Below are positions 11,603 to 21,052 of a stretch of 64,000 nucleotides of DNA, piece after piece. Every line of letters begins with the position of its first letter. The first letter of the stretch is position 1. The stretch is from Isoetes taiwanensis (Eukaryota; Streptophyta; Lycopodiopsida; Isoetales; Isoetaceae): contig JAJEKV010000040.1 of assembly GCA_021234155.1 (NCBI GenBank), positions 4,981,229 through 5,045,228 of the forward strand, read 5' to 3'. Below the pieces are notes generated by a model that ran no database searches, had not been told where the DNA came from, and saw nothing but the letters and a program-made list of their open reading frames with translations. Both the position numbers and the translations under genes were made by a program.

Positions 11603-13106
11603 ATGCCATATTTTCAATGCCAATAGCCTTTCTAAATTGTGCGTGTTTCCTTTCACCCAACGCTTTTGTTAAAATATCCGCCTCTTGTTTACTAGTGGGA
11701 ATGTATTGTAAATCTATTTCTTCTTCAGCTACCTTCTCTCTGATGAAATGACAATGAAGATCAATGTGTTTTGTCCTTGAATGTAGCACTGGATTTTTGG
11801 CTATGGCTATGCAACTCTTATTATCACAATAAAGCACAGTTGGGCCTGCTTGTTTCTCCCCTAGTTCGTTTAACAATCTCCTTAGCCATATTATTTCTTT
11901 ACATGCTGAAGACGCTGATATATACTCTGACTCAGCACTGGACATTGCTGTACAATTCTGTTTCTTACTACACCATGAAATCACTGTCCCATTAAGCTTG
12001 CAAAGATATCCTGTTGTGGATTTCCGCTCATCCAAATCTCCAACCCAATCTGCATCTGCATAACCAGACAATTCTGCGAAACCAGCAATCTCAGGGTTCC
12101 CATTACTTTTAGTATAACAGACTCCCAACTCCATAGTCCCCTTTAAATACCTAAGAATTCGTTTTGCAGCCACCCAGTGCGCCCAACCTGGATTGTTCAA
12201 ATACCTACTCAAAAAGTTTACGGCAAATGCTATATCGGGTCTTGTAGCATTGGCGACATAAAGCAAACTTCCTATGAGCTCCCTGTACGGTATTTTTTTT
12301 ATTTTCTTTCTCTCCTCTTCAGTCCTAGGACACATACTACCGCAGATTTTATTATTGACCACTAGCGGTGTTGGAACTGGCTTGCACTCCATCATAAAAA
12401 ACCTATCAAGCATCTTTCTAATATATTGTTTCTGAGTTAACATAAGTGTTCCAATCTCCTTATTCCTAGTAACCTCCATGCCCAAAAGTTTCTTCAAACA
12501 ACCAAGATCACTCATCTGGAATCTGGCTTTCAGGATGGCCTTGCATTCATCCAAAAACTTTCTATTGCTTGCACTCATTATGCAGTCATCGACATATAAA
12601 GCAATAATGCAGAAATCATCATCTGCCTTTCTTTTATATAAATTTCCTTCACTTTCTAACTTTTCAAACCCTTGTGACAATAAAAAACTATTCATACATA
12701 CATACCATTGTCGAGCCGCTTGTCTGAGCCCATATACCGCCTTCTTCAACTTGCAAACTTTATTCCCTTGCACCTCAAACCCAATTGGTTGTTCCATGAA
12801 AATTTCCTCCTCTAAGTCTCCATTCAAAAACGCTGTTTTAACATCCATATGATCAAGATCGAGCTCATGCTCCACTGCAACGGCTATTAAAGCTCGCAAA
12901 CTTGTTAGTTTAACAATTGGTGAGAATGTATCATGATAATCTATACCTTCTTTCTGAGTAAAACCTTGCGCAACCAATCTTGCCTTGTATCTTTCAATTT
13001 CACCATCAGGTCCTTTTTTTAATTTAAAGATCCACTTACACCCTACCACATTTTTCATAACCGGATTTTGAACGAGTCTAGCTCCTCCTTCATTGCTTTC
13101 AACCAT
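11601..13106 (-). CDS. Copia reverse transcriptase and RNase H
   Basis: An open frame of 501 codons covers copia reverse transcriptase and RNase H. Visible motifs are GCKWIFKLKKGPDG (residues 22-35), KARLVAQGFTQ, MDVKTAFLNGDL (palm A), the catalytic YVDD at residues 171-174, LLGMEV, and an RNase H domain with ADADW (about 350-354), SSAESEY (E near 393), YCDNKS (D near 428) and the terminal HIDLHCHFIRE and ADILTKAL. All catalytic residues are present. The true polypeptide is not independent: it should be fused to the upstream frame. About 20-25 bases coding the usual K-N-x-T-W segment appear lost just before it, causing a frame break at about 13080. Confidence 0.9.
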   Translation of the reverse strand: MVESNEGGARLVQNPVMKNVVGCKWIFKLKKGPDGEIERYKARLVAQGFTQKEGIDYHDTFSPIVKLTSLRALIAVAVEHELDLDHMDVKTAFLNGDLEEEIFMEQPIGFEVQGNKVCKLKKAVYGLRQAARQWYVCMNSFLLSQGFEKLESEGNLYKRKADDDFCIIALYVDDCIMSASNRKFLDECKAILKARFQMSDLGCLKKLLGMEVTRNKEIGTLMLTQKQYIRKMLDRFFMMECKPVPTPLVVNNKICGSMCPRTEEERKKIKKIPYRELIGSLLYVANATRPDIAFAVNFLSRYLNNPGWAHWVAAKRILRYLKGTMELGVCYTKSNGNPEIAGFAELSGYADADWVGDLDERKSTTGYLCKLNGTVISWCSKKQNCTAMSSAESEYISASSACKEIIWLRRLLNELGEKQAGPTVLYCDNKSCIAIAKNPVLHSRTKHIDLHCHFIREKVAEEEIDLQYIPTSKQEADILTKALGERKHAQFRKAIGIENMA

Positions 13107-13306
13107 TCACTTGCATTTGGGGAGTTAACAGCTTCTTCATACAATTTGGGCTCTGCAATACATAACATAGACGGCGGCCGGCTCTTACGTGCATTAACCC
13201 CTAATTCATATTCCTTAAACCTTGTTGGAAGCCTGCGTTCACGAGTGCTTCTCCCACGCTCATCTCTTCCATACTTTGACGTGTCAAAAGACACCTCCTC
13301 CTTCAA
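13055..13306 (-). pseudogene. Copia polyprotein linker between integrase and reverse transcriptase
   Basis: This 83-codon frame continues the polyprotein between the integrase tail and reverse transcriptase. It carries RRLPTRFKEYELG and the typical copia segment EEAVNSPNASEWLKAMKEEL. It is out of frame with both neighbours. The upstream break falls at a run of seven A on the minus strand near 13321-13327, and the downstream one at a small deletion near 13080. Together these split one original reading frame into three. Confidence 0.85.
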
Positions 13307-14915
13307 TTTCTCTGCATCGCTTTTTTTGTGTGCGGGTTTCTTCCACCAATGGCTCTTCTACATTTACATCTCCTAAATCCACTGCACGATCTTCAGTCTG
13401 TTCTTCCAAACTTACTTCCATACTCTGATCTTCCATTTCTGTAGCTTCATCTTCTATATTCTCCTCTACAACACTATCTTCCACTTCCTGGGCCTGAACA
13501 ACCTCTGTTTGATATTCTTCCGTTCTTTTATTTTCGTCATTGTCATTATCATCGTCATCAAACCAACCTTCTGGGGCCCAAGGCTGGTTTGCCAAGTTTT
13601 CTTCTTCCTTATGCGGCACATTTTGCTTCACCACTCTGTCCTTATAAAATTTGGTTTCATCAAACACAACATCCCGACTTACATAAATTTTTCTGGTCTT
13701 GGGGTCATACAATCTATATCCTTGATCCTCATAACCAACTAGATATGTTTCTACACTTCGATCATCTAGCTTGGAACGCAGTTCTTCTGGCACATGCATG
13801 TATGCTAAACAACCATATGCACGTAACCGCTCTACAGATTGCTTTCTAGCAGACCATACCTCCTCTGGAATTTTCCCTCTAATACCTGCAGATGGTAGCT
13901 TATTCTGAATGTAACACGCAGCTTGCACTGCTTCTGCCCACAGGTAATTAGGCAATCCTGCATGTTTCAACATTGATCTCACAGCATTCATTAGAGTTCT
14001 GTTCTTTCGCTCAGCAATACCATTCTGCTGTGGAGTATACCTGCAAGTAAACTGACGCCGTATTCCTTTTTCTCGACAAAATTGCATGAATGCACCTGAT
14101 AGATATTCTCCCCCTGAATCCGAACGCAGCCGCTTCAACTTCCTGGACGTCTCACGTTCAGCTTCAGCTAAGTATAATTGAAATGCTTGGAATGCTTGAT
14201 CTTTAGATTTTAGAAAGTAACACTTTGCCCTTCGGGAAAAATCATCAATAAATGTAATGAAGTATGTTTTGCCGCTCATACTCTCTACACGCATTGGGCC
14301 ACATAAATCTGAATGCACCAAATTCAAAATGCCTAAGGTTTTAGAGAAACGAGGACTGAACGCATGTCTAGCTTGCTTTCCAAGCATACATCCACGGCAT
14401 ATTTTATGTTCTGCTTCATCTATGTTGGTAGGCAAACCCTCTACCAACTTATGTCTGCTCATTATTTTAATGGCTGCATCACTAGCATGTCCGCATCTAA
14501 GATGCCATAATTCTAAAGTACTGACGCTTCCAACACACGGAAAGGCATCCAAACAATATAACTTACCTTTTCTGTTTGCGTAAATTCTTCTTCCATTACG
14601 CACCATCTCACAGCGTGAAGCATCAAAATTTAGTTTGTAACCGGCGTCTACTAGATCTGCCACAGAAACTAAATTGAATAATATACCAGGAGTGTAGAGA
14701 GCATTTTCCAAGCACACCTTCTCCTTATCGTCATGATAAAATTCTAACTTTCCGCATCCTTTGACTTGATGCAGATTGCCATTGCCCATTTGCACACAAG
14801 GTGTATCTGATTCCTTCATCTCCTTTATTAGTTTTCCAGAAGCAATCACAGTCCTCTCAGCCCCAGAATCAATGGTGAGTGAAACTGGAGAAACTGCTTC
14901 GGCATTTGCATCCAT
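13284..14915 (-). CDS. Copia protease and integrase
   Basis: The frame is open from the primer-binding site; the first ATG is at 14915. The retropepsin active site TIDSGAERT (aspartate at residue 16) is almost N-terminal, showing that gag is absent. The GAG-pre-integrase zinc finger has H138, H143, C173 and C176 (WHLRCGH and CRGCMLGK). The integrase core shows D203 (HSDLCGP), D266 (RSDSGGEY) and E302 (NGIAERKNRT), the full D-D-E triad, and then the copia-type YGCLAY and YRLYDPKTRKIYVSRDVVF segment. An acidic linker follows before the frame breaks at the poly-A run near 13321. The protein would have acted in the virus-like particle and nucleus, but needs gag in trans. Confidence 0.9.
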   Translation of the reverse strand: MDANAEAVSPVSLTIDSGAERTVIASGKLIKEMKESDTPCVQMGNGNLHQVKGCGKLEFYHDDKEKVCLENALYTPGILFNLVSVADLVDAGYKLNFDASRCEMVRNGRRIYANRKGKLYCLDAFPCVGSVSTLELWHLRCGHASDAAIKIMSRHKLVEGLPTNIDEAEHKICRGCMLGKQARHAFSPRFSKTLGILNLVHSDLCGPMRVESMSGKTYFITFIDDFSRRAKCYFLKSKDQAFQAFQLYLAEAERETSRKLKRLRSDSGGEYLSGAFMQFCREKGIRRQFTCRYTPQQNGIAERKNRTLMNAVRSMLKHAGLPNYLWAEAVQAACYIQNKLPSAGIRGKIPEEVWSARKQSVERLRAYGCLAYMHVPEELRSKLDDRSVETYLVGYEDQGYRLYDPKTRKIYVSRDVVFDETKFYKDRVVKQNVPHKEEENLANQPWAPEGWFDDDDNDNDENKRTEEYQTEVVQAQEVEDSVVEENIEDEATEMEDQSMEVSLEEQTEDRAVDLGDVNVEEPLVEETRTQKKRCREIEGGGVF

Positions 14916-14926
14916 AGACCGTCCCA

Positions 14927-14938
14927 GCTCTGATACCA
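14927..14938 (-). promoter_or_regulatory. Primer-binding site (initiator tRNA-Met)
   Basis: The minus strand reads TGGTATCAGAGC one base after the 5' LTR. It is complementary to the 3' end of plant initiator methionine tRNA, the standard copia primer. Confidence 0.92.
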
Positions 14939-14939
14939 A

Positions 14940-15419
14940 TGATAGAAATTAGAGCTTGGGATTTGAACCCAAATAAACCGGTCACTACCTCCTACCAAAC
15001 AATCACCACCACTGGGTCGCTTCAGACAAATAAGGCTACCACCCTGCACTTCAGATTAACCACAAATTGCAGAGGTTTTGTCCCACCAGTCACCGAATTG
15101 GGTGCTCTCCACAATTCGGCTTCTGCAGCCCTGACTTATTCTGCTGCCACAGCTTCTTCTAAAACCTCAGAATTTCACTTCTATCTGGCTATTCACAGAT
15201 CTTCTACCTCTGACAAATCTCCTATCCCTCTCTTCACAGATCGATGTCTCAAACTCTTCACCTGCTGATCCGCCCTGTCCGTTCAGTCCATAACGCCATC
15301 TCTCAGTTTTTGCAATCGCCCATTTTACCTCTTTTTTTATTACACGTGTCCCACTATCCTTATACCAGCTGGTGTTTCTGTTGAAAATAAGGCATGACCA
15401 TATGACCATAATTCCAACA
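14940..15419 (-). repeat. 5' LTR of the copia element
   Basis: This 480-base LTR with TG...CA ends is the upstream promoter-bearing copy for this minus-strand element. It is about 99% identical to 11113-11592, with five substitutions. Confidence 0.95.
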
Positions 15420-15424
15420 TGTGT

Positions 15425-15595
15425 GACTGTTGGGTCCTAAATATCATTCATGGTACAACCACTCGTAATGCAACTACTCATAGTACAAAAACTTGTATGT
15501 ATGTATATATACACAAGAAATTTAATGCGTCCTACGGTGCATGTTCGAGTTTTAGCATGTTCCTACGTGCAAGTTCTTGTCGTGCCCTACATTCT
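15425..15595 (-). repeat. Inverted piece of the satellite spacer, target of the copia insertion
   Basis: Read on the minus strand, this matches the spacer-to-satellite junction found at 46690-46770 and 63895-63970, with ACTATGAGTAGTTGCATTA and TTGTACCATGAATGATATT. The copia element therefore inserted into a copy of the same composite repeat, lying in the opposite orientation to the main array. Confidence 0.75.
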
Positions 15596-16250
15596 AAAAG
15601 AATCTCTTGAGAATACTGTAAATTCATAGATTCTCTAAGATTCTACCAAGGTTTTCTTAGAGGTGTTGTGAGCATTTCTCTAAATTTTATAAGATTCCCT
15701 TTAGAGTCCATTAGATTTCCCGAGATTCTCCAAGATTCTATAAAGATCCCTTTAGATTCCCTTAGATTTCTTTAGATTTTATGAGATTGCCCTAGGTTCC
15801 CTTACATTACATGAGATTCAAAGAGATTCTATAAAGATTCCCTTAGATACTCTAAGATTTCATCAACATTTTCTTAGATTCCCTTAGATTTTATGAAGAT
15901 TCCTTTAGATCCCCCAGATTTTAAGAGGTTCCCTTAGGCTTGTAAATATTTTCCTAGATTCTCTTACATTTTATAAGATTTTCTTAGATTCTATTAGGTT
16001 CTTCTGGATTCCTTTACATTCTAGAACTTTTTAGAGCATTCTAAGACTTTCTGGAACATTCTAAGACTTTCACTATATTCTAGAACTTTCTGAAAGTATT
16101 TCCCTAGATTCTAAAACTTATTAGAACAATTTGGAACTTTCTGGAAGAATTTTCTTAAATCCCTCTAGATTCTCTTATGTTCTAGAACTTTCTAGAAGAT
16201 TCTAGAACTTTCTAGAGCCTTCCAGAACATTCTAGAACTTTCTTGAACTA
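15596..16250 (+). repeat. AGATTC satellite grading into a TTCTAGAAct 10-base repeat
   Basis: The left part is the usual AGATTC satellite (AGATTCCCTTAGATTTC and so on). From about 16015 the repeat changes to a 10-base unit close to TTCTAGAACT. The change is gradual, so the second form looks like a local variant that was amplified. Confidence 0.8.
16179..16248. promoter_or_regulatory. Run of 14 heat-shock-element-like pentamers
   Basis: Reading in fives from 16179, alternating nTTCn and nGAAn modules run without a gap for 70 bases. Only one module is imperfect (AGAGC at 16214-16218). This is the consensus for heat shock factor trimers, which need three or more such modules. It arises from a 10-base repeat TTCTAGAACT, so it may be a by-product of the satellite. 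No gene start lies close by. Confidence 0.5.
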
Positions 16251-16279
16251 GCTGCAATGTTATAGTCTATTTTATGTTA

Positions 16280-16563
16280 ATAGGAATATTACCCTTAAGT
16301 ATATTTGGAACATAAATTATTCATGGAATTAATGCCTGGTCTAATGGTTAGAATGGGGGGCTGGGGAGCCAATGATCAGGGTTCAAATCCCCCACACAAC
16401 ATAAAAATTTTAAAAGGCTTTTCTGGGAACATTACCCTTAAGTATATTTGAAACATAAATTATTTATGGAATTAATGCTTGGTCTAGTGGTTAGAATGGG
16501 GGGCCAATGACCAGGTTTTGAATCGTCCACAGAACATAAAAATTTTAAAAGCCTTTTCCTAAG
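16280..16563 (+). repeat. Two tandem tRNA-derived SINE-like units
   Basis: Two direct copies lie 143 bases apart. Each contains a tRNA-like A box (TGGTCTAATGG at 16337, and TGGTCTAGTGG in the second copy) and a B box (GGTTCAAATCC at 16380-16390; decayed to GGTTTTGAATC in the second). Each is followed by the same tail ACATAAAAATTTTAAAAG and preceded by TACCCTTAAGTATATTT. The box spacing fits RNA polymerase III promoters of tRNA-derived SINEs; the body is too divergent to be a working tRNA. Confidence 0.6.
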
Positions 16564-16564
16564 G

Positions 16565-16985
16565 GATGAGCATTCAACGTGGACCGTAAGATCTTGGACC
16601 CAATCAAGGGTCGAGATCTCACCACGTGACAATAATTAAAGCAACATGAGCCATAGGATCTATTACATATGATTCCCAAAGCCGTGTGCACCGTAGGATA
16701 TGTGCTAAGCCACGTGAGCCATAAGATCTAGGATCGAATCAACCTGGACCGTAGGATCGATTACATATAATTCCCAAAGCCGTGTGCACCGTAGGATGTG
16801 TCCCAAAGCAACGTGAGCCGTAGGATCTCGGACCGACGATCAGGATCAAATCAACCTGGACCGTAGAATCGCTTACATATAAGCTACAAACATAAGCTAC
16901 AAACTCACTCCCAAGCCATCTGGGCCGTAGGATACGTCCCAAAGCCACGTGAGTCGTAGGATCTCGGATCAACGGTCGGATATTA
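16565..16985 (+). repeat. Degenerate tandem repeat of about 115 bases built on ACCGTAGGATC
   Basis: Phrases such as CCGTAGGATC, CACGTGAGCCGTAGGATCT, AATCAACCTGGACCGTAG and TTACATATAATTCCCAAAGC recur in the same order three to four times. This indicates a tandem repeat of roughly 115 bases with shorter internal repeats. No protein-like frame is seen. Confidence 0.7.
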
Positions 16986-17576
16986 AGCGTTACAAACATA
17001 AGAACATATATATGTTATGAAAATAATAGAGATATCACATATGTATGGAAAGAGAGTAATTATATGATATGGGCTGCATTCTTTTATTAATAATGTAGTC
17101 GTATACAAAGGGTTTTTCATATGGAACTGTCGTATACAATGGGTTTTTTGGCAACCTAAGCAACGCACATGGCAACCTATAATAGAGGTGAATCCCTGGG
17201 CATTAAGTATATTCTTGCGTGCCTTGCAAATCTTGTTATACTATGTACCAAAATTTGTACGAGCATACCCCACAAACAAGGATTGCTATCTAAGGTCTAG
17301 ATCGAGGAATAACTGGCAAATATGCTCACCCAACAGCTCTCGCTGCCCTATGTCACCCCCCGTGTGAATATGCACGCAAACCAAAGGGGGTTTTAATTTA
17401 AAGGTGTTTAATGGTTTGTGCTAATTTAAATTTTCTTTGCCCCTTTAGGGCCTTGAAAATTATGTAGAGATGTTATGTACATCCCTAATGCCTTAATACA
17501 GATGTTGTGAATATTAAGCAATTTATTCTGGAAATCCATAAGCATAAATAAACTCAAATCATACGATCTATTATTG
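16986..17576. other. Intronic DNA, nothing recognised
   Basis: AT-rich sequence without family-like frames. No repeat or element end was recognised. Confidence 0.5.
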
Positions 17577-17610
17577 AAGAAGGAAGGAAGGAAGGAAGGA
17601 AGGGAGGGAG
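17577..17610 (+). repeat. GGAA microsatellite
   Basis: A short run of GGAA units turns into GGGA at its end. Confidence 0.9.
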
Positions 17611-17621
17611 AATTTATTTCA

Positions 17622-17797
17622 TGTTGTTGGGGAGTTAATGGTTTATGTTATTAAAAGATTTGAAGGAAAATGGAAAAATAAAGACTTCAAGCATCTTTAT
17701 ATTGAGGGGAAATTTAATTAAAGTTGTTCGGGAGTTAATGGTTTATGTTATGAAAAGATTTGAAGGAAAACAGGAAAATAAAGACTTCAAGCATCTG
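17622..17797 (+). repeat. Two-copy tandem repeat of 100 bases
   Basis: The segment beginning GGAGTTAATGGTTTATGTTA at 17631 returns exactly 100 bases later at 17731, followed in both by a shared AAAGACTTCAAGCATCT. Confidence 0.85.
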
Positions 17798-19375
17798 TTT
17801 CAAGGATCATCTGTTACAAGAACATTGGATACTCCAACATCTAGATAATAAGTCTTGTGTACAATATAATCTTTTTCATTACCTGGATATGCTTCTAATC
17901 CATTGAACACTTGTGAAAGGTTCATTCAAGCATCTACGTATTCCACCATAAATGTCCATGGAATTTGTTTCTCTATCTTTTTGAATGGCATTTGCATGCA
18001 TGACTTTATGAATATAATGCTCCAGTTTAAAGAAAGGCGAATTCCAAAATAGCTACTTTTATTCTAATATGAACCTCTAGCAGAAAATCAATGGCTTTTT
18101 CTCAATCATTCCTACAATAACCGGAGGAAGCAAAAACAACAAGACCTTAGAACCTGCAAGTGAGCTATGGCAACACTATAGACTAAGAGCGGCTGCATTG
18201 CTAACTTTAGATGCTAGATTTGTGACTATAAGCAAAGGCATTTCTACGTATACAGCAAGCTGAAGATCACAAGAGATTCAAGAGTTTTATAACAAAATAA
18301 AGGAAACAAGAAGAAGATATTACTTTGATTGGAAAAATAAGTGTTGTAAGAGGAAGCAAGCAACAAAGTAGCGCTTTTATTTGTAGGCACTCCTTGCAAT
18401 CCACGCTTCTCCAACTGCTTATTCCATCATAGGCTTCAGTCTTGAGCTCTATACAATTCAATTACAACACAATTCGTCCTCATATCTCTACAGTTATATA
18501 TTCTTATAATATTATACGCCAGTAATGCAGATCTACAAGTGATAATAGAGTAAACAAGAGTTTTGCTCTTTCAATCCGTAATCTTTCAGAACCATGAATA
18601 ATGAATACGCTCCATTGTCCAAAATTAGATCACATTCATTGAACTGCCAAGACGGTACAAGAACTAAGAAACTAGTTTGACCTGCTTGCAGAGCCACTCC
18701 TCCCTAGATGAAACTATTGAAAACAAATTATCATGGACAATTTCATAAAGACCTTCAGAGCCTGATACCTTTTTACGGTTCTGAGCTCAATTCGTCTCAA
18801 ACAACGTCAATCTCTTCAGCTGCACTCCCATTGACAGAAGCCACAAAACAACTCATATTTTTCTTCCTCCTCATCTCCAAACACAGACGCGCTGGAAAGA
18901 ATTAAATCATTCAACTTTTAGGCTCTTAGACAATGGAAATGGAAGATGAAAAGTTTCAAAAGGCACGTGCATGCTCTCCCTCAAAGACCCAATTTCGGCT
19001 GCTCTTTTCTGGCCAAACTGATGATGGAATCTACAAAGAAAAATCGATGCTCCAAGAATGAAGAATCAGAGCAAAACGAGCAAAAGAAATAATCTGGAAA
19101 GGTGGAAGCCGAGATGATCTGCTGCAAGGCATCCGATAGAAGGGAAGAACATTGGGGGCTTCAAGGTTTAGATTTGAAACCCTAAAGCATGGCAAAGAGG
19201 CAATGGCATTTTTCGAAACCCTAAGGTTCGCTGGTTGCATTCCATTTTTCAACCCTTCGAAAATATGCTTAATAAAAGTAACTAGCAGAAGGGTGGAGGC
19301 AAAGGAAAGATTTATAAAATATTAGTATGTTCACAGAAGGAACAAAGAAGAGCAAAATTTTGTTTTCAGATGTGT
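17798..19375. other. Intronic DNA with no confident gene
   Basis: A minus-strand frame with ATG at 19252 runs 73 codons (MKNGMQPANLRVSKN) but matches nothing recognised. Other frames are short. No repeat family was seen. It could contain downstream exons of the unidentified minus-strand gene at 19.6-22.4 kb. Confidence 0.4.
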
Positions 19376-20211
19376 ACATCGCTGCTTCCGCACATTGCAT
19401 TGTAACTGGCATCATTGCGGCACTAGAGGCCATGCCTAACCCATAAACATTGTTGTAGAAAATTCCTACATCAAAAAATAGACATCATGCTGTTTCTTAA
19501 AAAATGGAGTCAAAAGATTGTAACATAAAACAGGAACTGGCAATTTCATATCTTACTTTAATGCTATTCAACATTGACAAAAGGGGATTATGTTACCAGA
19601 AACCTCAAAGTTGTAGGTTATGGTACATATAGGAATAAAGTGAGAAAGCAATATATCAATTTTAACCTACCTTGCGTGGTAGCAGCAAGGGCAAATACAA
19701 TCCAAAATGAAATCGCTCCAAGATAATTAAGCTGTGGGGCTGCATCCAAGGCTGCATCAACTATGTTTGTTGGAATGTTTGCACTAGTGTTCGACCCATT
19801 CTGCATGCAGCAATTCTACAACAATTTAAATTAGCACAATGATTAGTTAGAGATGGATGAAGGGGAGGCATAACTTACTTCATTTGTTCTATAGTCAAGT
19901 CCTCTTGGACAAACAGTTTTCCAGTTTCTCCGCTCTTGCAAATGTTCATAGTAACACGCTCGGATTGCTTGGGATAGCTGAAGGAAACTGGAAGTCAGAA
20001 ACCATCGGACATGACTTATCTTCCATTGCCATTATTATTTGAATAGGTATTTTCAACTTACATTCATATTCCTGAACCAGAGGACCATCATCTGCATGCA
20101 AATTCCAAACAGCAGAGTTTTCAGAAATTTCTTCTCTAGTGCATCGTACACTCCTTGCAACATAATGTATAATTCTTCCACCAAACCTAGGTTCTTACCT
20201 AACTTGTTCCA
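19376..20211 (-). CDS. Unidentified membrane-protein gene, three-exon block (copy 1)
   Basis: Three minus-strand exons join in phase 0 with GT...AG introns. The first (about 20153-20062) reads KKFLKTLLFGICMQMMVLWF. The second (19977-19879) reads YYEHLQERRNWKTVCPRGL. The third (19800-19671) reads ALDAAPQLNYLGAISFWIVF followed by ALAATTQ. Exons 1 and 3 encode hydrophobic, probably membrane-spanning segments. The whole block, introns included, is repeated at 21053-21897 with about 98% identity. I do not recognise the family. Open frames and kept splice sites in both copies suggest a real gene or a very young pseudogene. It lies in the receptor gene's long intron, on the opposite strand. Confidence 0.5.
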
Positions 20212-21052
20212 ATGTATAATTGGCAATGCTAGTTTCTTTGTGGGCAAACCTACTCTTACAAAATAAGGGCAAAACCATAGTGCTTAGGCAACTTTTTTTT
20301 TTTTTGAACAGTTGAAACAAAGTGTGGTGCCATCTAGAAAGTTATGTAAACTCGTACCATAATATGGAATCGGACCCAAGTTTGGGGTTTCTTTGTGTTT
20401 TTTGTATTTATCTTGTTTACTTTCCTATAAAAGTTCCATTATAGCGACAATGTATTATTATGGTGTTATGTTGAAATATTTTTGACTTGGTTAAAATACC
20501 AAAAGACAAAATATGATATGCCTTCCATTCCTTATGTGTAGATCACTAAATAAACAAGTTGATAAAGTATCTCAAATGACTTTCAATTGAGAAGGACATG
20601 AGAAATGTAGAGGGAGACAATCATGCTGGCAGAAGCACCGCCAGATTATCACGTAATTACGCAATGATATTAACAGCAATGTATCCAATGTATCCAATCG
20701 AAAAGCAACGAGTCAATACTGAATATTGGCTCACAATCTTATAGACACTACAATATCAAATGTCGAACTTGCATTTGATTTTACCACAAAGAACTCATAG
20801 ACTGCATAAGATGTGGCATGCCAAACAATGCTATACTTGCCAAAAAATATAGTTTGCTTATGGGAAGACTGAGATATGATCATGTGCCTGGACGTGAAGC
20901 CTATTTTGAAGATGAAGAATCTTTACAAAATATAACGAGACATGTCATGTATACCTGGCATATGTCTACGACAGACATTGCTTCATATAAAGCTGTTGAA
21001 TCATGGTTTATATTTGTTCTCATGGGAATAATAAAGCACACAATGCTCTTAA
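20212..21052. other. Spacer between duplicated exon blocks
   Basis: AT-rich DNA including a run of about 13 T near 20291. No gene was recognised. It would be intronic if both exon blocks belong to one transcript. Confidence 0.45.

Larger units (their letters stand above)
11108..15424 (-). mobile_element. Young, gag-less Ty1/copia LTR retrotransposon with target-site duplication
   Basis: This is a complete-ended copia element on the minus strand. The element proper is 11113-15419 (4307 bases) and is flanked by the direct repeat TGTGT at 11108-11112 and 15420-15424. The two 480-base LTRs differ at only five positions. Both begin TG and end CA. The primer-binding site reads TGGTATCAGAGC, matching initiator methionine tRNA, and the polypurine tract GAAGGGGGAG abuts the 3' LTR. 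The 3347-base interior holds protease, integrase, reverse transcriptase and RNase H in copia order. The protease starts within 30 codons of the primer site, so no gag or zinc knuckle remains. Two frame breaks (near 13320 and 13080) disable the polyprotein. Near-identical LTRs with no gag imply it was copied recently with help from another element. Confidence 0.95.

Noticed and set aside
16334-16400. Functional tRNA gene
   Set aside because: A and B boxes are present, but the acceptor and anticodon stems do not pair convincingly. It is better read as a SINE head.
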